From the NCBI GenBank assembly GCA_023457435.1, contig JAEWLS010000015.1, forward strand, positions 62,001 to 126,000: a stretch of 64,000 nucleotides of DNA. Reading direction: 5' to 3'. The DNA comes from Pseudomonadota bacterium (GTDB lineage: Bacteria > Pseudomonadota > Alphaproteobacteria > Rhizobiales > Rhizobiaceae). Position 1 is the first letter of the stretch; every line of letters begins with the position of its first letter. Shown one piece after another: positions 8,459 through 15,898 of this stretch. Under the pieces are notes generated by a model, which was given only the letters and a program-made list of their open reading frames with translations, did not search any database and was not told the DNA's origin. Position numbers and translations under genes: made by a program.

Positions 8459-9778
8459 CTACCGCGGCTTCTTGCCGAATACGCGGAAATATTCCGCTTC
8501 GCCGCCGCGCGCCAGCGCGTCGGCCTGCTTGACCCAATCCTCGCGCTCGATGCGGCCGTTGAATCGCAGATAACTGTCGACCCAACGACGCTCGGAGGCA
8601 CTCCAGGCGGCGACTTGCCGGTAGGTAAAGATGCCGAGCGAGTGAAGAATGGCCTCGTTACGCGGGCCCACCCCGGAAATGAGCTGTAGATTGTCCACGC
8701 TTGCAGGACGCTCGATGCCCGCCGGACGGTCGGGACTGTCCAGTGCAGGCTGCGGCTGCGTGGGCGCCTTGCCTGCGCGATCGGTTCCCGCCGACATGAC
8801 GCCGACGGGAGCGATCGGCTCGCCTTCGTCACGCTTGCCGTCGGGTCCCAGCGCTTCGCCCTTCAGCAGCTCCGGCGCCTTCTCGTCGCGGACTGTCTTG
8901 CGCGTCGACGGACCGGACCGCTGCTTGGACGTATCTTCGACCTGCGGCGCAGCCTTGTTAGCGGCCGCTTCGCCATGTGCCGGCGAGCTGACGCTCGCAG
9001 CCTTCTCCTCGGCCGGGCTGGTTTTCACCGGCGACGGCGACTTGACGGCGGGATTGGTCTCGATCGCGTCCGTCTTCGGACGACCGGCGTTGGACGGCTC
9101 CACGGGAGCAGCCGCGGCCGCAGCGGCCTGCTTCTCCGCCCGCTCCCTGACGCCCTGAAGCACGATAGCCTCATCGGCGAGCGCGGTGCCGCCGCCGACC
9201 GGAGCGGAGTACTCCCGATCGATCTGCGGACCCGGACGGATCGTTGCGCCGTTGCCGGCTTCGAAGGCATCGATGATTTCGGCCAGGCGCTCGGGCGTCA
9301 GGTCCTCATAGGTATCCTTGAAGACCATGACCATCGGCGCGTTGACGCAAGCGCCGAGGCACTCGACCTCTTCCCACGACAGCGTGCCGGAAGCGTTGGT
9401 GTGGAACTGTTCGGGATGAATCTTCGAGCGGCAGACGTCCATCAGCGCCTCGGAGCCGCGCAGCATGCAGGGCGTGGTGCCGCACACCTGGACGTGGGCC
9501 TTCGTGCCGACGGGCTTCAGCTGGTACTGCGTATAGAAGGTCGCGACCTCGAGCACGCGGATCTGCGGCATGTCGAGCATGGCGGCGACGTATTCGATTG
9601 CCGCCTTCGAAACCCAACCCTCCTGCTCCTGCGCACGCATCAGGAGCGGGATGACCGCCGACTGCTGACGTCCCTCGGGGTATTTGGCGATCGTCGCCTT
9701 CGCCCACTCTGCGTTCGCTCCGTCAAAGGCGAAGGTAGCTGGCTGGACGCTGGCTTCTGCAAGACGGCGAACTGACAT
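8459..9778 (-). CDS. nuoE: NADH-quinone oxidoreductase subunit E with long C-terminal extension
   Basis: Thioredoxin-like [2Fe-2S] subunit of complex I. The first 200 residues hold the standard domain with cluster cysteines in CGTTPCMLRGS and CLGACVNAPM. At 439 residues the protein is far longer than the E. coli protein (about 166). A 150-residue Ala/Pro/Lys-rich, probably disordered linker follows, then a C-terminal module of about 75 residues with NLQLISGVGPRNEAILHSLG and GRIEREDWVKQADALARGG. This resembles the C-terminus of the helix-hairpin-helix protein encoded at 6496-7053. Such extensions are known in rhizobial NuoE; their role is not established. The ATG shares a base with the nuoD TGA. 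Confidence 0.97.
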   Translation of the reverse strand: MSVRRLAEASVQPATFAFDGANAEWAKATIAKYPEGRQQSAVIPLLMRAQEQEGWVSKAAIEYVAAMLDMPQIRVLEVATFYTQYQLKPVGTKAHVQVCGTTPCMLRGSEALMDVCRSKIHPEQFHTNASGTLSWEEVECLGACVNAPMVMVFKDTYEDLTPERLAEIIDAFEAGNGATIRPGPQIDREYSAPVGGGTALADEAIVLQGVRERAEKQAAAAAAAPVEPSNAGRPKTDAIETNPAVKSPSPVKTSPAEEKAASVSSPAHGEAAANKAAPQVEDTSKQRSGPSTRKTVRDEKAPELLKGEALGPDGKRDEGEPIAPVGVMSAGTDRAGKAPTQPQPALDSPDRPAGIERPASVDNLQLISGVGPRNEAILHSLGIFTYRQVAAWSASERRWVDSYLRFNGRIEREDWVKQADALARGGEAEYFRVFGKKPR

Positions 9779-10968
9779 CAGCGATCGACCTCACCGAAGA
9801 CGATATCGAGCGAACCGAGGATGGCGGTCACATCGGCGAGCATGTGGTTGCGGCAGAGGAAATCCATCGCCTGAAGATGCGCGAAGCCGGGCGCGCGCAG
9901 CTTGCAGCGATACGGCTTGTTGGTCCCATCCGAGACGAGATAGACGCCGAACTCGCCCTTGGGTGCCTCGACAGCCGCGTAAACCTCGCCCTCGGGAACG
10001 CGATATCCCTCGGTATAGAGCTTGAAATGGTGGATGAGCGCTTCCATCGAGCGCTTCATCGCGGCCCGCTTCGGCGGCACGATCTTGCCGTCCATGTTGG
10101 ACACGGGCCCGATCTTCTGCGCGCCCATGAGACGATCGACGCATTGGCGCATGATCTTCGCCGACTGGCGCATCTCTTCCATGCGGATCAGGTAACGGTC
10201 GTAGCAGTCGCCGTTGCGGCCGACCGGCACGTCGAAATCCATCTCTGCATAGCACTCGTAGGGCTGCGACTTGCGCAGGTCCCACGCCGCGCCGGAGCCG
10301 CGCACCATGACGCCCGAAAAGCCCCACGCCCACGCGTCTTCGAGGCTGATCACACCGATGTCGGCATTGCGCTGCTTGAAGATGCGGTTGTCCGTCATCA
10401 GGCTGTCGAGGTCCTCGACCAGCTTCAGGAACGGGTCGATCCATTCGCCGATGTCGGCGACCAGCTTCTCGGGAAGATCCTGATGCACGCCGCCGGGCCG
10501 GAAATAAGCCGCATGCATGCGCGAGCCCGAAGCCCGCTCGTAGAACACCATCAACTCTTCGCGCGCCGTGAAGCCCCATAGCGGCGGCGTCAACGCGCCA
10601 ATGTCGAGCGCCTGCGTCGTGATGTTGAGCAGGTGACTCATCAGGCGCGAAATCTCGGCGTAGAGCACGCGAATGAGCTGGCCGCGCTTGGGCACCTCGA
10701 TGCCGAGTAGCTTCTCCACCGCGAGGCAGTAGGCGTGCTCCTGGCTCATCGGCGCGCAGTAGTCGAGGCGGTCGAGATAGGGCAGAGCCTGGAGATAGGT
10801 CTTGTGCTCCATCAGCTTCTCGGTGCCGCGATGCAGCAAGCCGATATGCGGATCGACGCGGTCGATAATCTCGCCGTCCAGCTCGAGCACCAGGCGCAGC
10901 ACGCCGTGCGCGGCCGGATGCTGCGGACCGAAGTTGATGTTGAAGTTGCGGACTGCTGTCTCGGCCAT
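9778..10968 (-). CDS. nuoD: NADH-quinone oxidoreductase subunit D
   Basis: 49-kDa type subunit that forms the quinone-reduction site with NuoB. The 396-residue protein starts NFNINFGPQHPAAHGVLR, the family's N-terminal signature, and contains GLLHRGTEKLMEHKTYLQ and the C-terminal RAPGFAHLQAMDFLCRNHMLAD stretch, equivalent to the hydrogenase large-subunit C-terminus. A GTG one codon upstream is open, but the ATG at 10968, sharing one base with the nuoC TGA, fits the coupling used elsewhere in the operon. NuoC and NuoD are separate genes here, unlike the fused nuoCD of enterobacteria. Confidence 0.98.
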   Translation of the reverse strand: MAETAVRNFNINFGPQHPAAHGVLRLVLELDGEIIDRVDPHIGLLHRGTEKLMEHKTYLQALPYLDRLDYCAPMSQEHAYCLAVEKLLGIEVPKRGQLIRVLYAEISRLMSHLLNITTQALDIGALTPPLWGFTAREELMVFYERASGSRMHAAYFRPGGVHQDLPEKLVADIGEWIDPFLKLVEDLDSLMTDNRIFKQRNADIGVISLEDAWAWGFSGVMVRGSGAAWDLRKSQPYECYAEMDFDVPVGRNGDCYDRYLIRMEEMRQSAKIMRQCVDRLMGAQKIGPVSNMDGKIVPPKRAAMKRSMEALIHHFKLYTEGYRVPEGEVYAAVEAPKGEFGVYLVSDGTNKPYRCKLRAPGFAHLQAMDFLCRNHMLADVTAILGSLDIVFGEVDR

Positions 10969-11570
10969 CACTGCTTCGCCTTCTCGTCGCCCGGCAGAAC
11001 GTAGTCCGTGCCTTCCCAGGGCGAGAGGAAATCGAAATTGCGGAATTCCTGCTTGAGCTCGACCGGCTCGTACACCACGCGCTTCAACTCGTCGTCGTAA
11101 CGCACCTCGACATAGCCCGTCAGCGGGAAGTCCTTGCGGAGCGGGTGGCCCTCGAAGCCGTAGTCCGTGAGGATGCGGCGCAGGTCGGGATGCCCGGTGA
11201 ACAGGATGCCGTAGAGGTCATAGGCCTCGCGCTCGTACCAGTCGGCACCGACGAAGATGGGGGTCGCCGAGGGCACGGGTGTGTCCTCGTCGGTCAGCAC
11301 CTTGACGCGTATCCGCTGGTTCTGGCGCGGCGACAGCAGGTGGTAGACCACGTCGAAGCGCTTCGGACGGGCCGGGTGGTCGACGCCGCAGATGTCGATG
11401 ATCGACACGAACTGGCACTGCACGTCGTTCTTCAGGAACGTGAGCACGTCGACGATATCGGCGACCGCCACGGTGACGGTCAGCTCACCGAACAGGACTT
11501 CGGAGGTCCCGGCCTTGGCGCCCAGTTTTTCGGCCAGGTAGCCGGCAAGATCGTGAAGAGCTTCGCTCAT
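10968..11570 (-). CDS. nuoC: NADH-quinone oxidoreductase subunit C
   Basis: 30-kDa type peripheral subunit of complex I, which contacts NuoD and has no redox centre of its own. The 200-residue protein contains the family signature WYEREAYDLYGILFTGHPDLRRIL followed by TDYGFEGHPLRKDFPLTGYVEVRY, which is diagnostic. It starts five bases downstream of the nuoB stop and its own stop shares one base with the nuoD ATG. Confidence 0.98.
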   Translation of the reverse strand: MSEALHDLAGYLAEKLGAKAGTSEVLFGELTVTVAVADIVDVLTFLKNDVQCQFVSIIDICGVDHPARPKRFDVVYHLLSPRQNQRIRVKVLTDEDTPVPSATPIFVGADWYEREAYDLYGILFTGHPDLRRILTDYGFEGHPLRKDFPLTGYVEVRYDDELKRVVYEPVELKQEFRNFDFLSPWEGTDYVLPGDEKAKQ

Positions 11571-11575
11571 GTCTC

Positions 11576-12190
11576 TTACCGCTCGATCGTGCCGGTGCGG
11601 CGGATCTTCTTCTGCAGGAGCAGGATGCCGTAGAGCAGCGCTTCCGCAGTGGGCGGGCAGCCCGGCACGTAGATGTCGACCGGGACGATCCGGTCGCAGC
11701 CGCGTACGACGGAATAGGAGTAGTGGTAGTACCCGCCGCCATTGGCGCAGGAGCCCATCGAGATGACGTAGCGCGGCTCGGGCATCTGGTCGTAGACCTT
11801 GCGCAGCGCGGGCGCCATCTTGTTGGTCAGCGTGCCGGCGACGATCATGATGTCCGACTGGCGCGGCGAGGCGCGCGGGGCGACGCCGAAGCGCTCGCTG
11901 TCATAGCGCGGCATCGAGGTGTGGATCATCTCGACGGCGCAGCACGCCAGGCCGAAAGTCATGAACATCAGCGAACCGGTGCGCGCCCAGGTGATCAGCG
12001 CCTCGGACGAGGTGACGATGAAGCCCTTGTCGGCCAGTTCGGCGTTGATCTCGCCGAAGAAGCGGTCATCGGACCCGACAGGCTGGCCTGTGCGCGGGTC
12101 GAGAACGCCGGTCGGGCGCGGAGCGACGAGCGTGCCGCCGCCCTGCATGGCCATGTCGTTGATGTGGGTACGGGCTGGACTCAATCCCAT
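11576..12190 (-). CDS. nuoB: NADH-quinone oxidoreductase subunit B
   Basis: Peripheral subunit holding the terminal N2 [4Fe-4S] cluster that reduces ubiquinone. The 204-residue protein has the tandem cysteines in GLACCAVEMIH, plus the later ligands in GSCANGGGYYHYSYS and YVPGCPPTAEALLYG, all expected for NuoB. The frame is open upstream through nuoA. The start chosen is the ATG at 12190 (MGLSPARTHINDM), which overlaps the end of nuoA by ten bases and gives the usual length; a TTG two codons later is a weaker alternative. Confidence 0.98.
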   Translation of the reverse strand: MGLSPARTHINDMAMQGGGTLVAPRPTGVLDPRTGQPVGSDDRFFGEINAELADKGFIVTSSEALITWARTGSLMFMTFGLACCAVEMIHTSMPRYDSERFGVAPRASPRQSDIMIVAGTLTNKMAPALRKVYDQMPEPRYVISMGSCANGGGYYHYSYSVVRGCDRIVPVDIYVPGCPPTAEALLYGILLLQKKIRRTGTIER

Positions 12191-12546
12191 TCCAGCGCTC
12201 CCTTCTTCCATTCGTAGATGAAGCCGATGGTGAGCACGCCGAGGAAGATCATCATCGACCAGAAGCCGAGCATGCCGACCGTGCCGAACGACACCGCCCA
12301 CGGGAACAGGAAGGCGACCTCGAGGTCGAAGATGATGAACAGGATCGCCACCAGGTAGAAGCGGATGTCGAACTTCATCCGCGCATCGTCGAACGCGTTG
12401 AAGCCGCATTCGTAGGCGGACAGCTTCTCGGGATCGGGATTGCGGTACGCCACGATGAACGGCGCGGCAACCAGCGCCAGCGTCACGATCAGCGCGACAC
12501 CCATGAAGATCACGATCGGAAGGTAGGAACTGAGGAGCTCGTTCAT
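12181..12546 (-). CDS. nuoA: NADH-quinone oxidoreductase subunit A
   Basis: Small membrane subunit at the junction of the two arms of complex I, and the first gene of this operon. The 121-residue protein has three hydrophobic segments and the conserved loop SAYECGFNAFDDARMKFDIRFY followed by IIFDLEVAFLFPW, which identify NuoA. The start is the ATG at 12546 (MNELLSSYLPIVIF); the open frame continues upstream but that part has no membrane character. The 237 bases between this gene and the tRNA-Asp gene must hold the operon promoter, though I cannot point to a convincing one. Confidence 0.98.
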   Translation of the reverse strand: MNELLSSYLPIVIFMGVALIVTLALVAAPFIVAYRNPDPEKLSAYECGFNAFDDARMKFDIRFYLVAILFIIFDLEVAFLFPWAVSFGTVGMLGFWSMMIFLGVLTIGFIYEWKKGALEWD

Positions 12547-12783
12547 TGGCTGCTTTTCCGGATACCAGCGCCGCACTTTACCACTGCGGAGCTCCACGGC
12601 GAGATGCCCGGGCGGGCACAGAACCAGACCATGGTGCAACGCGGCGAGGGTTACTCCAGCCCCAACGGGGACGCAAGCCAAAGCTGCGCCTGCGCGACGG
12701 TTCCGCAGCGTCTGCCGCGCGTCCAGCGCACCCGCCGACGGCTGGAAAAGCAGAAGGTTCCGAGGGCTTGTGAATGCAAAGAA

Positions 12784-12860
12784 TGGCGCGAGTGACGGGG
12801 CTCGAACCCGCGACCTCCGGCGTGACAGGCCGGCACTCTAACCGACTGAGCTACACCCGC
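12784..12860 (-). tRNA. tRNA-Asp (anticodon GTC)
   Basis: A complete 77-base cloverleaf on the minus strand. The acceptor stem pairs GCGGGTG with CACTCGC (one G-U pair), the discriminator is G and the CCA end is encoded. The D-arm reads GCTCAGTCGGTTAGAG, the anticodon arm CCGGCCTGTCACGCCGG places GTC centrally, and the T-arm has GGTTCGAGCC. The G discriminator and GTC anticodon agree with aspartate. Confidence 0.97.
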
Positions 12861-12899
12861 GCACCGCCCGAAGACCGTTGGTCCGGTGGGCGTGGCGGT

Positions 12900-12928
12900 G
12901 CATTAAGCGGTTCGAATCCGCGAGTCAA
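12900..12928 (-). promoter_or_regulatory. Candidate sigma70 promoter of tRNA-Asp
   Basis: Reading the minus strand, TTGACT (12928-12923) is separated by 17 bases from TAATGC (12905-12900), about 40 bases upstream of the mature tRNA 5' end. The -35 box is near consensus and the spacing is optimal. The spacer includes a T-arm-like sequence (see findings). Confidence 0.55.
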
Positions 12929-12989
12929 GCACTCCTGCCGGCCGAACCGAATGCGACGTCCATACCCTGGCCAGTCGCGTCATTTTCGG

Positions 12990-13018
12990 TTGCGTGCGCG
13001 ACGCCCAACGCCTAAATC
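12990..13018 (+). promoter_or_regulatory. Candidate promoter of tRNA-Val
   Basis: TTGCGT (12990-12995), a 17-base spacer and TAAATC (13013-13018) precede the tRNA-Val 5' end by 12 bases. The position, just upstream of a stable-RNA gene, supports it; the -10 box is only a partial match. Confidence 0.45.
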
Positions 13019-13030
13019 GGCGCTGTCGAA

Positions 13031-13106
13031 GGGCGATTAGCTCAGTTGGTAGAGCGCCTCGTTTACACCGAGGATGTCGGGAGTTCGAGTCTCTCATCGC
13101 CCACCA
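13031..13106 (+). tRNA. tRNA-Val (anticodon TAC)
   Basis: A complete 76-base cloverleaf. Acceptor GGGCGAT pairs with ATCGCCC, the D-arm is GCTCAGTTGGTAGAGC, the anticodon arm CCTCG-TTTACAC-CGAGG gives TAC, and the T-arm is GGGAGTTCGAGTCTCTC; discriminator A and CCA are encoded. The 3' 44 bases overlap, in antisense, the end of the LysR-type gene. Confidence 0.97.
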
Positions 13107-13998
13107 AGCCCTCCCCCGTCAGATAGTCGAGTAGCGCGGTATAGCGCGCCGTGGCCGGCACGCCGGCGGGGCGCATCAGCCCGACCACTGCAGGCGGGAC
13201 ACCGGTATCCAGATCGAGGATCGCTAGCCGCCGCCCGTCATAGGTGACCGGGACCGCCGGCCGTTGGAACAGCACCGCGTAGCCCAATCCGCGTCCCGCC
13301 AGGCAGCGAACGAGTTCGAAATTGATGGTTCGGTGCGCGACACGCGGCCGAACGCCGGCCGCGGCGAACAGTTGCTCGGTATTGAGGCGTGTCGGATCGA
13401 CGTCGAGCAGGATGAGCGGTTCCTCCGCGAGCTGCGACAGTTCAACGCTGCCGCTTTCGGCCATTGGATGATTCTCCGCGACCATGACGTACGGACGAAC
13501 CTGACGCACCGCGTCGAAGGTGAACTGTGCCGATACGTCGATACTGTACAGAAGCGCAGCATCTATGCGGCCCTGCAGCAGCATGTCGCCAAGTTGCGGT
13601 GCCGGCGCCTCGATGAGCTCGAGTTCGAGCTCGCGGTGGCCGCGCTGGAAGTCGCCGAGTATCGCGGGAACGAAGAACGGGCCGAGCGTCGGGAAACAGC
13701 CGATGGCAAATCGGCCGGTCAGGCTCTTCGATGCCTGCGAAGCATCCGTGGCGAGCGCCTCTGCCTCCGAGAGCACGCGGCGCGCGTGTGACAACAGACG
13801 GCTCCCCGCGACGGTCAGCGTGACGCCCCTGCCCTTGCGGCGAACGAAAAGCTGCAGCGCCAGATGATGCTCGAGTTCGTCGAGGGCAAGCGCGAGCGCC
13901 GACGGCGTGACGTGACAGCGCTGCGCGGCCGCGGCGATGGAGCCCTCGCTGGCGACGGCGTCAAAATACTCGAGTTGCCGCATCGTAAAGGCCGGCAT
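13063..13998 (-). CDS. LysR-family transcriptional regulator
   Basis: A 311-residue one-component regulator. Residues 6-64 form the N-terminal winged helix-turn-helix (MRQLEYFDAVASEGSIAAAA with the VTPSALALALDELE recognition helix); residues about 95-295 form the periplasmic-binding-like effector domain. It is divergent from the O-demethylase gene with a perfect palindrome between them, so regulation of that gene is likely; the effector is unknown. The ATG at 13998 has AGGAAA about ten bases upstream. The last 13 or so codons (GDERLELPTSSV) are read from the antisense of the tRNA-Val gene, so the natural C-terminus was probably lost or replaced, and this tail is unlikely to matter. Confidence 0.9.
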   Translation of the reverse strand: MPAFTMRQLEYFDAVASEGSIAAAAQRCHVTPSALALALDELEHHLALQLFVRRKGRGVTLTVAGSRLLSHARRVLSEAEALATDASQASKSLTGRFAIGCFPTLGPFFVPAILGDFQRGHRELELELIEAPAPQLGDMLLQGRIDAALLYSIDVSAQFTFDAVRQVRPYVMVAENHPMAESGSVELSQLAEEPLILLDVDPTRLNTEQLFAAAGVRPRVAHRTINFELVRCLAGRGLGYAVLFQRPAVPVTYDGRRLAILDLDTGVPPAVVGLMRPAGVPATARYTALLDYLTGEGLVGDERLELPTSSV

Positions 13999-14025
13999 GT
14001 GAGTTTTCCTGGGGAGCGTCTTCTC

Positions 14026-14039
14026 TAAAACATGTTTTA
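14026..14039. promoter_or_regulatory. Perfect palindrome, candidate LysR operator
   Basis: TAAAACATGTTTTA is a perfect 14-base palindrome placed in the 110-base gap between the LysR gene (start 13998) and the O-demethylase gene (start 14109). AT-rich dyads of this kind in divergent promoters are typical LysR recognition sites. The assignment is by position and symmetry only. Confidence 0.55.
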
Positions 14040-14108
14040 CACGAAAGGCGCTTCGCGCGACACTGCTTGCGACGGCAAGTGTGCCGAATTGCGTTCTGGA
14101 GGACGAGA

Positions 14109-15494
14109 ATGGTCAAGAATCTCGAAGAAGCGATCAAGAAGGCGGGTAGCCCCGTACAGCTCCTGTGGGAGTCGCAGCAGCCCCCGTCAGTGGTGCCGCG
14201 CGTCGTCGCGGAGTTCCGCAACTGGCGCGACGAGCAGCTCGCCTGGCGCCGCACTGCAGTGCTTTACGATCAGAGCCATCACATGGCCGACCTCAACATC
14301 AAGGGGCCGGATGCGCTGAAGCTGATCAGCAAGCTTGCGATCAACAGCGTCGCGAACTTCCCGGTCGACATGGCCAAGCAGTTCGTGGCGGTGAACCACG
14401 ACGGCTACGTCATCGGCGACAACATCCTGTTCCACCTCGAGGAGGACGAGTATCAGGCGGTCGGCATCCCGACATCGATCAACTGGATGCACTTCCACGC
14501 CGAGACCGGCGGCTATGATGTGCGCGTCTGGCGCGACGATTCGTCGGCCGTGCGCAAGGGCGACCCGGTGAACTATCGCTACCAGATCCAGGGTCCGGGC
14601 GCGATGGATATCATCCGTGAGGCGACTGGCCAGGAGCCGCCGAAGCTCAAGTTCTTCTACATGACTCACTTCACCATCGCCGGTAAGCACGTGCGCGCGT
14701 TGCGCCATGGCATGGCCGGCGAGCCGGGCTTCGAGATCTGGGGCCCGTGGGCGGACAACGACGCCGTGCATTCGGCGCTGCTGGAAGCCGGTGCGAAGCA
14801 CGGCATGGTTCAGGTGGGCGCACGCGCCTATCACACCAACGCCCTCGAGTCGGGCTGGCTGCCGCGTCCGTTGCCGGCCATCTACACAGGCGAGAAGATG
14901 AAGGCCTACCGCGAGTGGCTCGGCGCGAACGCGTACGAAACCACCGCTCCTCTCGGCGGCAGCTATCACTCGGATAACATCGAGGACTACTACTTCACGC
15001 CGTTCGAACTCGACTACGGGCGCCTCATTGGCTTCGATCACGACTTCATCGGCCGCGAGGCACTCGAGAAGATGAAGGCGGACGGCACTGCCGAGCGCAA
15101 GAAGAAGGTCACGCTGGTCTGGAACGGCGACGACGTGGGCAAGGCGTACGCCTCGATGTTCCAGCCCGGAGTCGGCGCGAAGTTTATCAACCTGCCGATG
15201 TCGCTTTACGACACCTTCCATGCCGACCGGGTCGAGGCCAACGGCAAGATGGTGGGCATCTCGACATGGTGCGGCTACTCCGCCAACGAGCGTGCGCTGC
15301 TTTCACTGGCGACGATCGATGCGGAGTTCGCGAAGCCGGGCACCGAGGTGACGCTGGTCTGGGGCGAGGACAAGCCGTCGTCCAAGGTTCAGGTTGAAGA
15401 CCACAAGCAGGTGAAACTGCGCGCCACCGTCCAGGCGGCTCCGATCTTCGCCAAGGCAGCAACCGACTATCGTTCGAATTCCGGCTTGAAGTAA
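14109..15494 (+). CDS. Tetrahydrofolate-dependent aryl O-demethylase, LigM/DesA family (GcvT fold)
   Basis: A 461-residue protein of the aminomethyltransferase (GcvT) superfamily. Its collinear motifs (NWRxEQ, AVLxDQxHHMxDLxIxGxDALKL, LRHGMAGxPGxEIWGP, LESGWxPxPLPAIYTGxKxKAYREWL, DHDFIGRxALE) match what I recall of Sphingobium LigM, which moves the methyl of vanillate or 3-O-methylgallate to tetrahydrofolate. Length also fits (about 470). The substrate cannot be read from sequence: vanillate, syringate, methylgallate or another methylated compound is possible. GGAGGA lies about ten bases before the ATG. It is divergent from a LysR gene and followed by a strong hairpin, so it appears monocistronic. 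No ring-cleavage or folate-recycling genes are nearby. Confidence 0.85.
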   Translation: MVKNLEEAIKKAGSPVQLLWESQQPPSVVPRVVAEFRNWRDEQLAWRRTAVLYDQSHHMADLNIKGPDALKLISKLAINSVANFPVDMAKQFVAVNHDGYVIGDNILFHLEEDEYQAVGIPTSINWMHFHAETGGYDVRVWRDDSSAVRKGDPVNYRYQIQGPGAMDIIREATGQEPPKLKFFYMTHFTIAGKHVRALRHGMAGEPGFEIWGPWADNDAVHSALLEAGAKHGMVQVGARAYHTNALESGWLPRPLPAIYTGEKMKAYREWLGANAYETTAPLGGSYHSDNIEDYYFTPFELDYGRLIGFDHDFIGREALEKMKADGTAERKKKVTLVWNGDDVGKAYASMFQPGVGAKFINLPMSLYDTFHADRVEANGKMVGISTWCGYSANERALLSLATIDAEFAKPGTEVTLVWGEDKPSSKVQVEDHKQVKLRATVQAAPIFAKAATDYRSNSGLK

Positions 15495-15521
15495 CGCTTT
15501 GTCATAGCCTTTTCTCTAAAG

Positions 15522-15550
15522 CTACGCGCCGGAACTCATCCGGCGCGTAG
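15522..15550 (+). terminator. Hairpin after the O-demethylase gene
   Basis: CTACGCGCCGG and CCGGCGCGTAG form a perfect 11-base-pair stem with a seven-base loop, 27 bases after the stop codon. Only three T residues follow, so it may be a weak intrinsic terminator or an RNA-stabilising structure. Confidence 0.55.
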
Positions 15551-15587
15551 GCATTTCGCTCCCAAGAGAACATGAGGCTTGACGACC

Positions 15588-15722
15588 ATGAGCGGCCTGG
15601 GAGCTTTGATACGAACTTTACTAACCGTCTGTGCGATCGCCGGCGGTATGGTCTTCGCGATTTCCGCTTCGGAGGGGCCGCGGCTGGCAGCCGTCCAAGT
15701 CGGCACGAACAGTCCCGGTTAA
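15588..15722 (+). CDS. Possible 44-residue small membrane or secreted protein
   Basis: A short frame in the 404-base gap before ndvB. The peptide begins MSGLGALIRTLLTVCAIAGG and continues MVFAISASEGPRL, giving a positively charged residue, then about 18 hydrophobic residues and a polar tail, which resembles a signal anchor or a cleavable signal (possible cut after AISA). A GAGG lies 12 bases before the ATG. It starts 38 bases after the hairpin that ends the previous unit. No family is recognised. The gap otherwise holds only the hairpin, short direct repeats and a promoter-like pair. Confidence 0.35.
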   Translation: MSGLGALIRTLLTVCAIAGGMVFAISASEGPRLAAVQVGTNSPG

Positions 15723-15738
15723 AACGCCGCAATCGAAT

Positions 15739-15804
15739 GCGTAACACCGCGTAACATACCGTTTTTGCAGCGATCTTGTACGGCGCTGCAACAAAATGTA
15801 TGAC
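15739..15804 (+). promoter_or_regulatory. Direct repeats and candidate promoter upstream of ndvB
   Basis: GCGTAACA occurs twice exactly ten bases apart (15739-15746 and 15749-15756), one helical turn. Twenty bases further on TTGTAC (15776-15781), a 17-base spacer and TATGAC (15799-15804) make a plausible sigma70 promoter about 95 bases before the ndvB start. The repeats would sit on one face of the helix just upstream of the -35 box, as for an activator site. Confidence 0.4.
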
Positions 15805-15898
15805 CGGCGATGTGGGACGGCGCAACCAAAAGCGCTTCAACCGATTTAGCGTTGAAGTGCAATGAAGCGCTCCTTACGCTATCGACGGATCATCCCTC

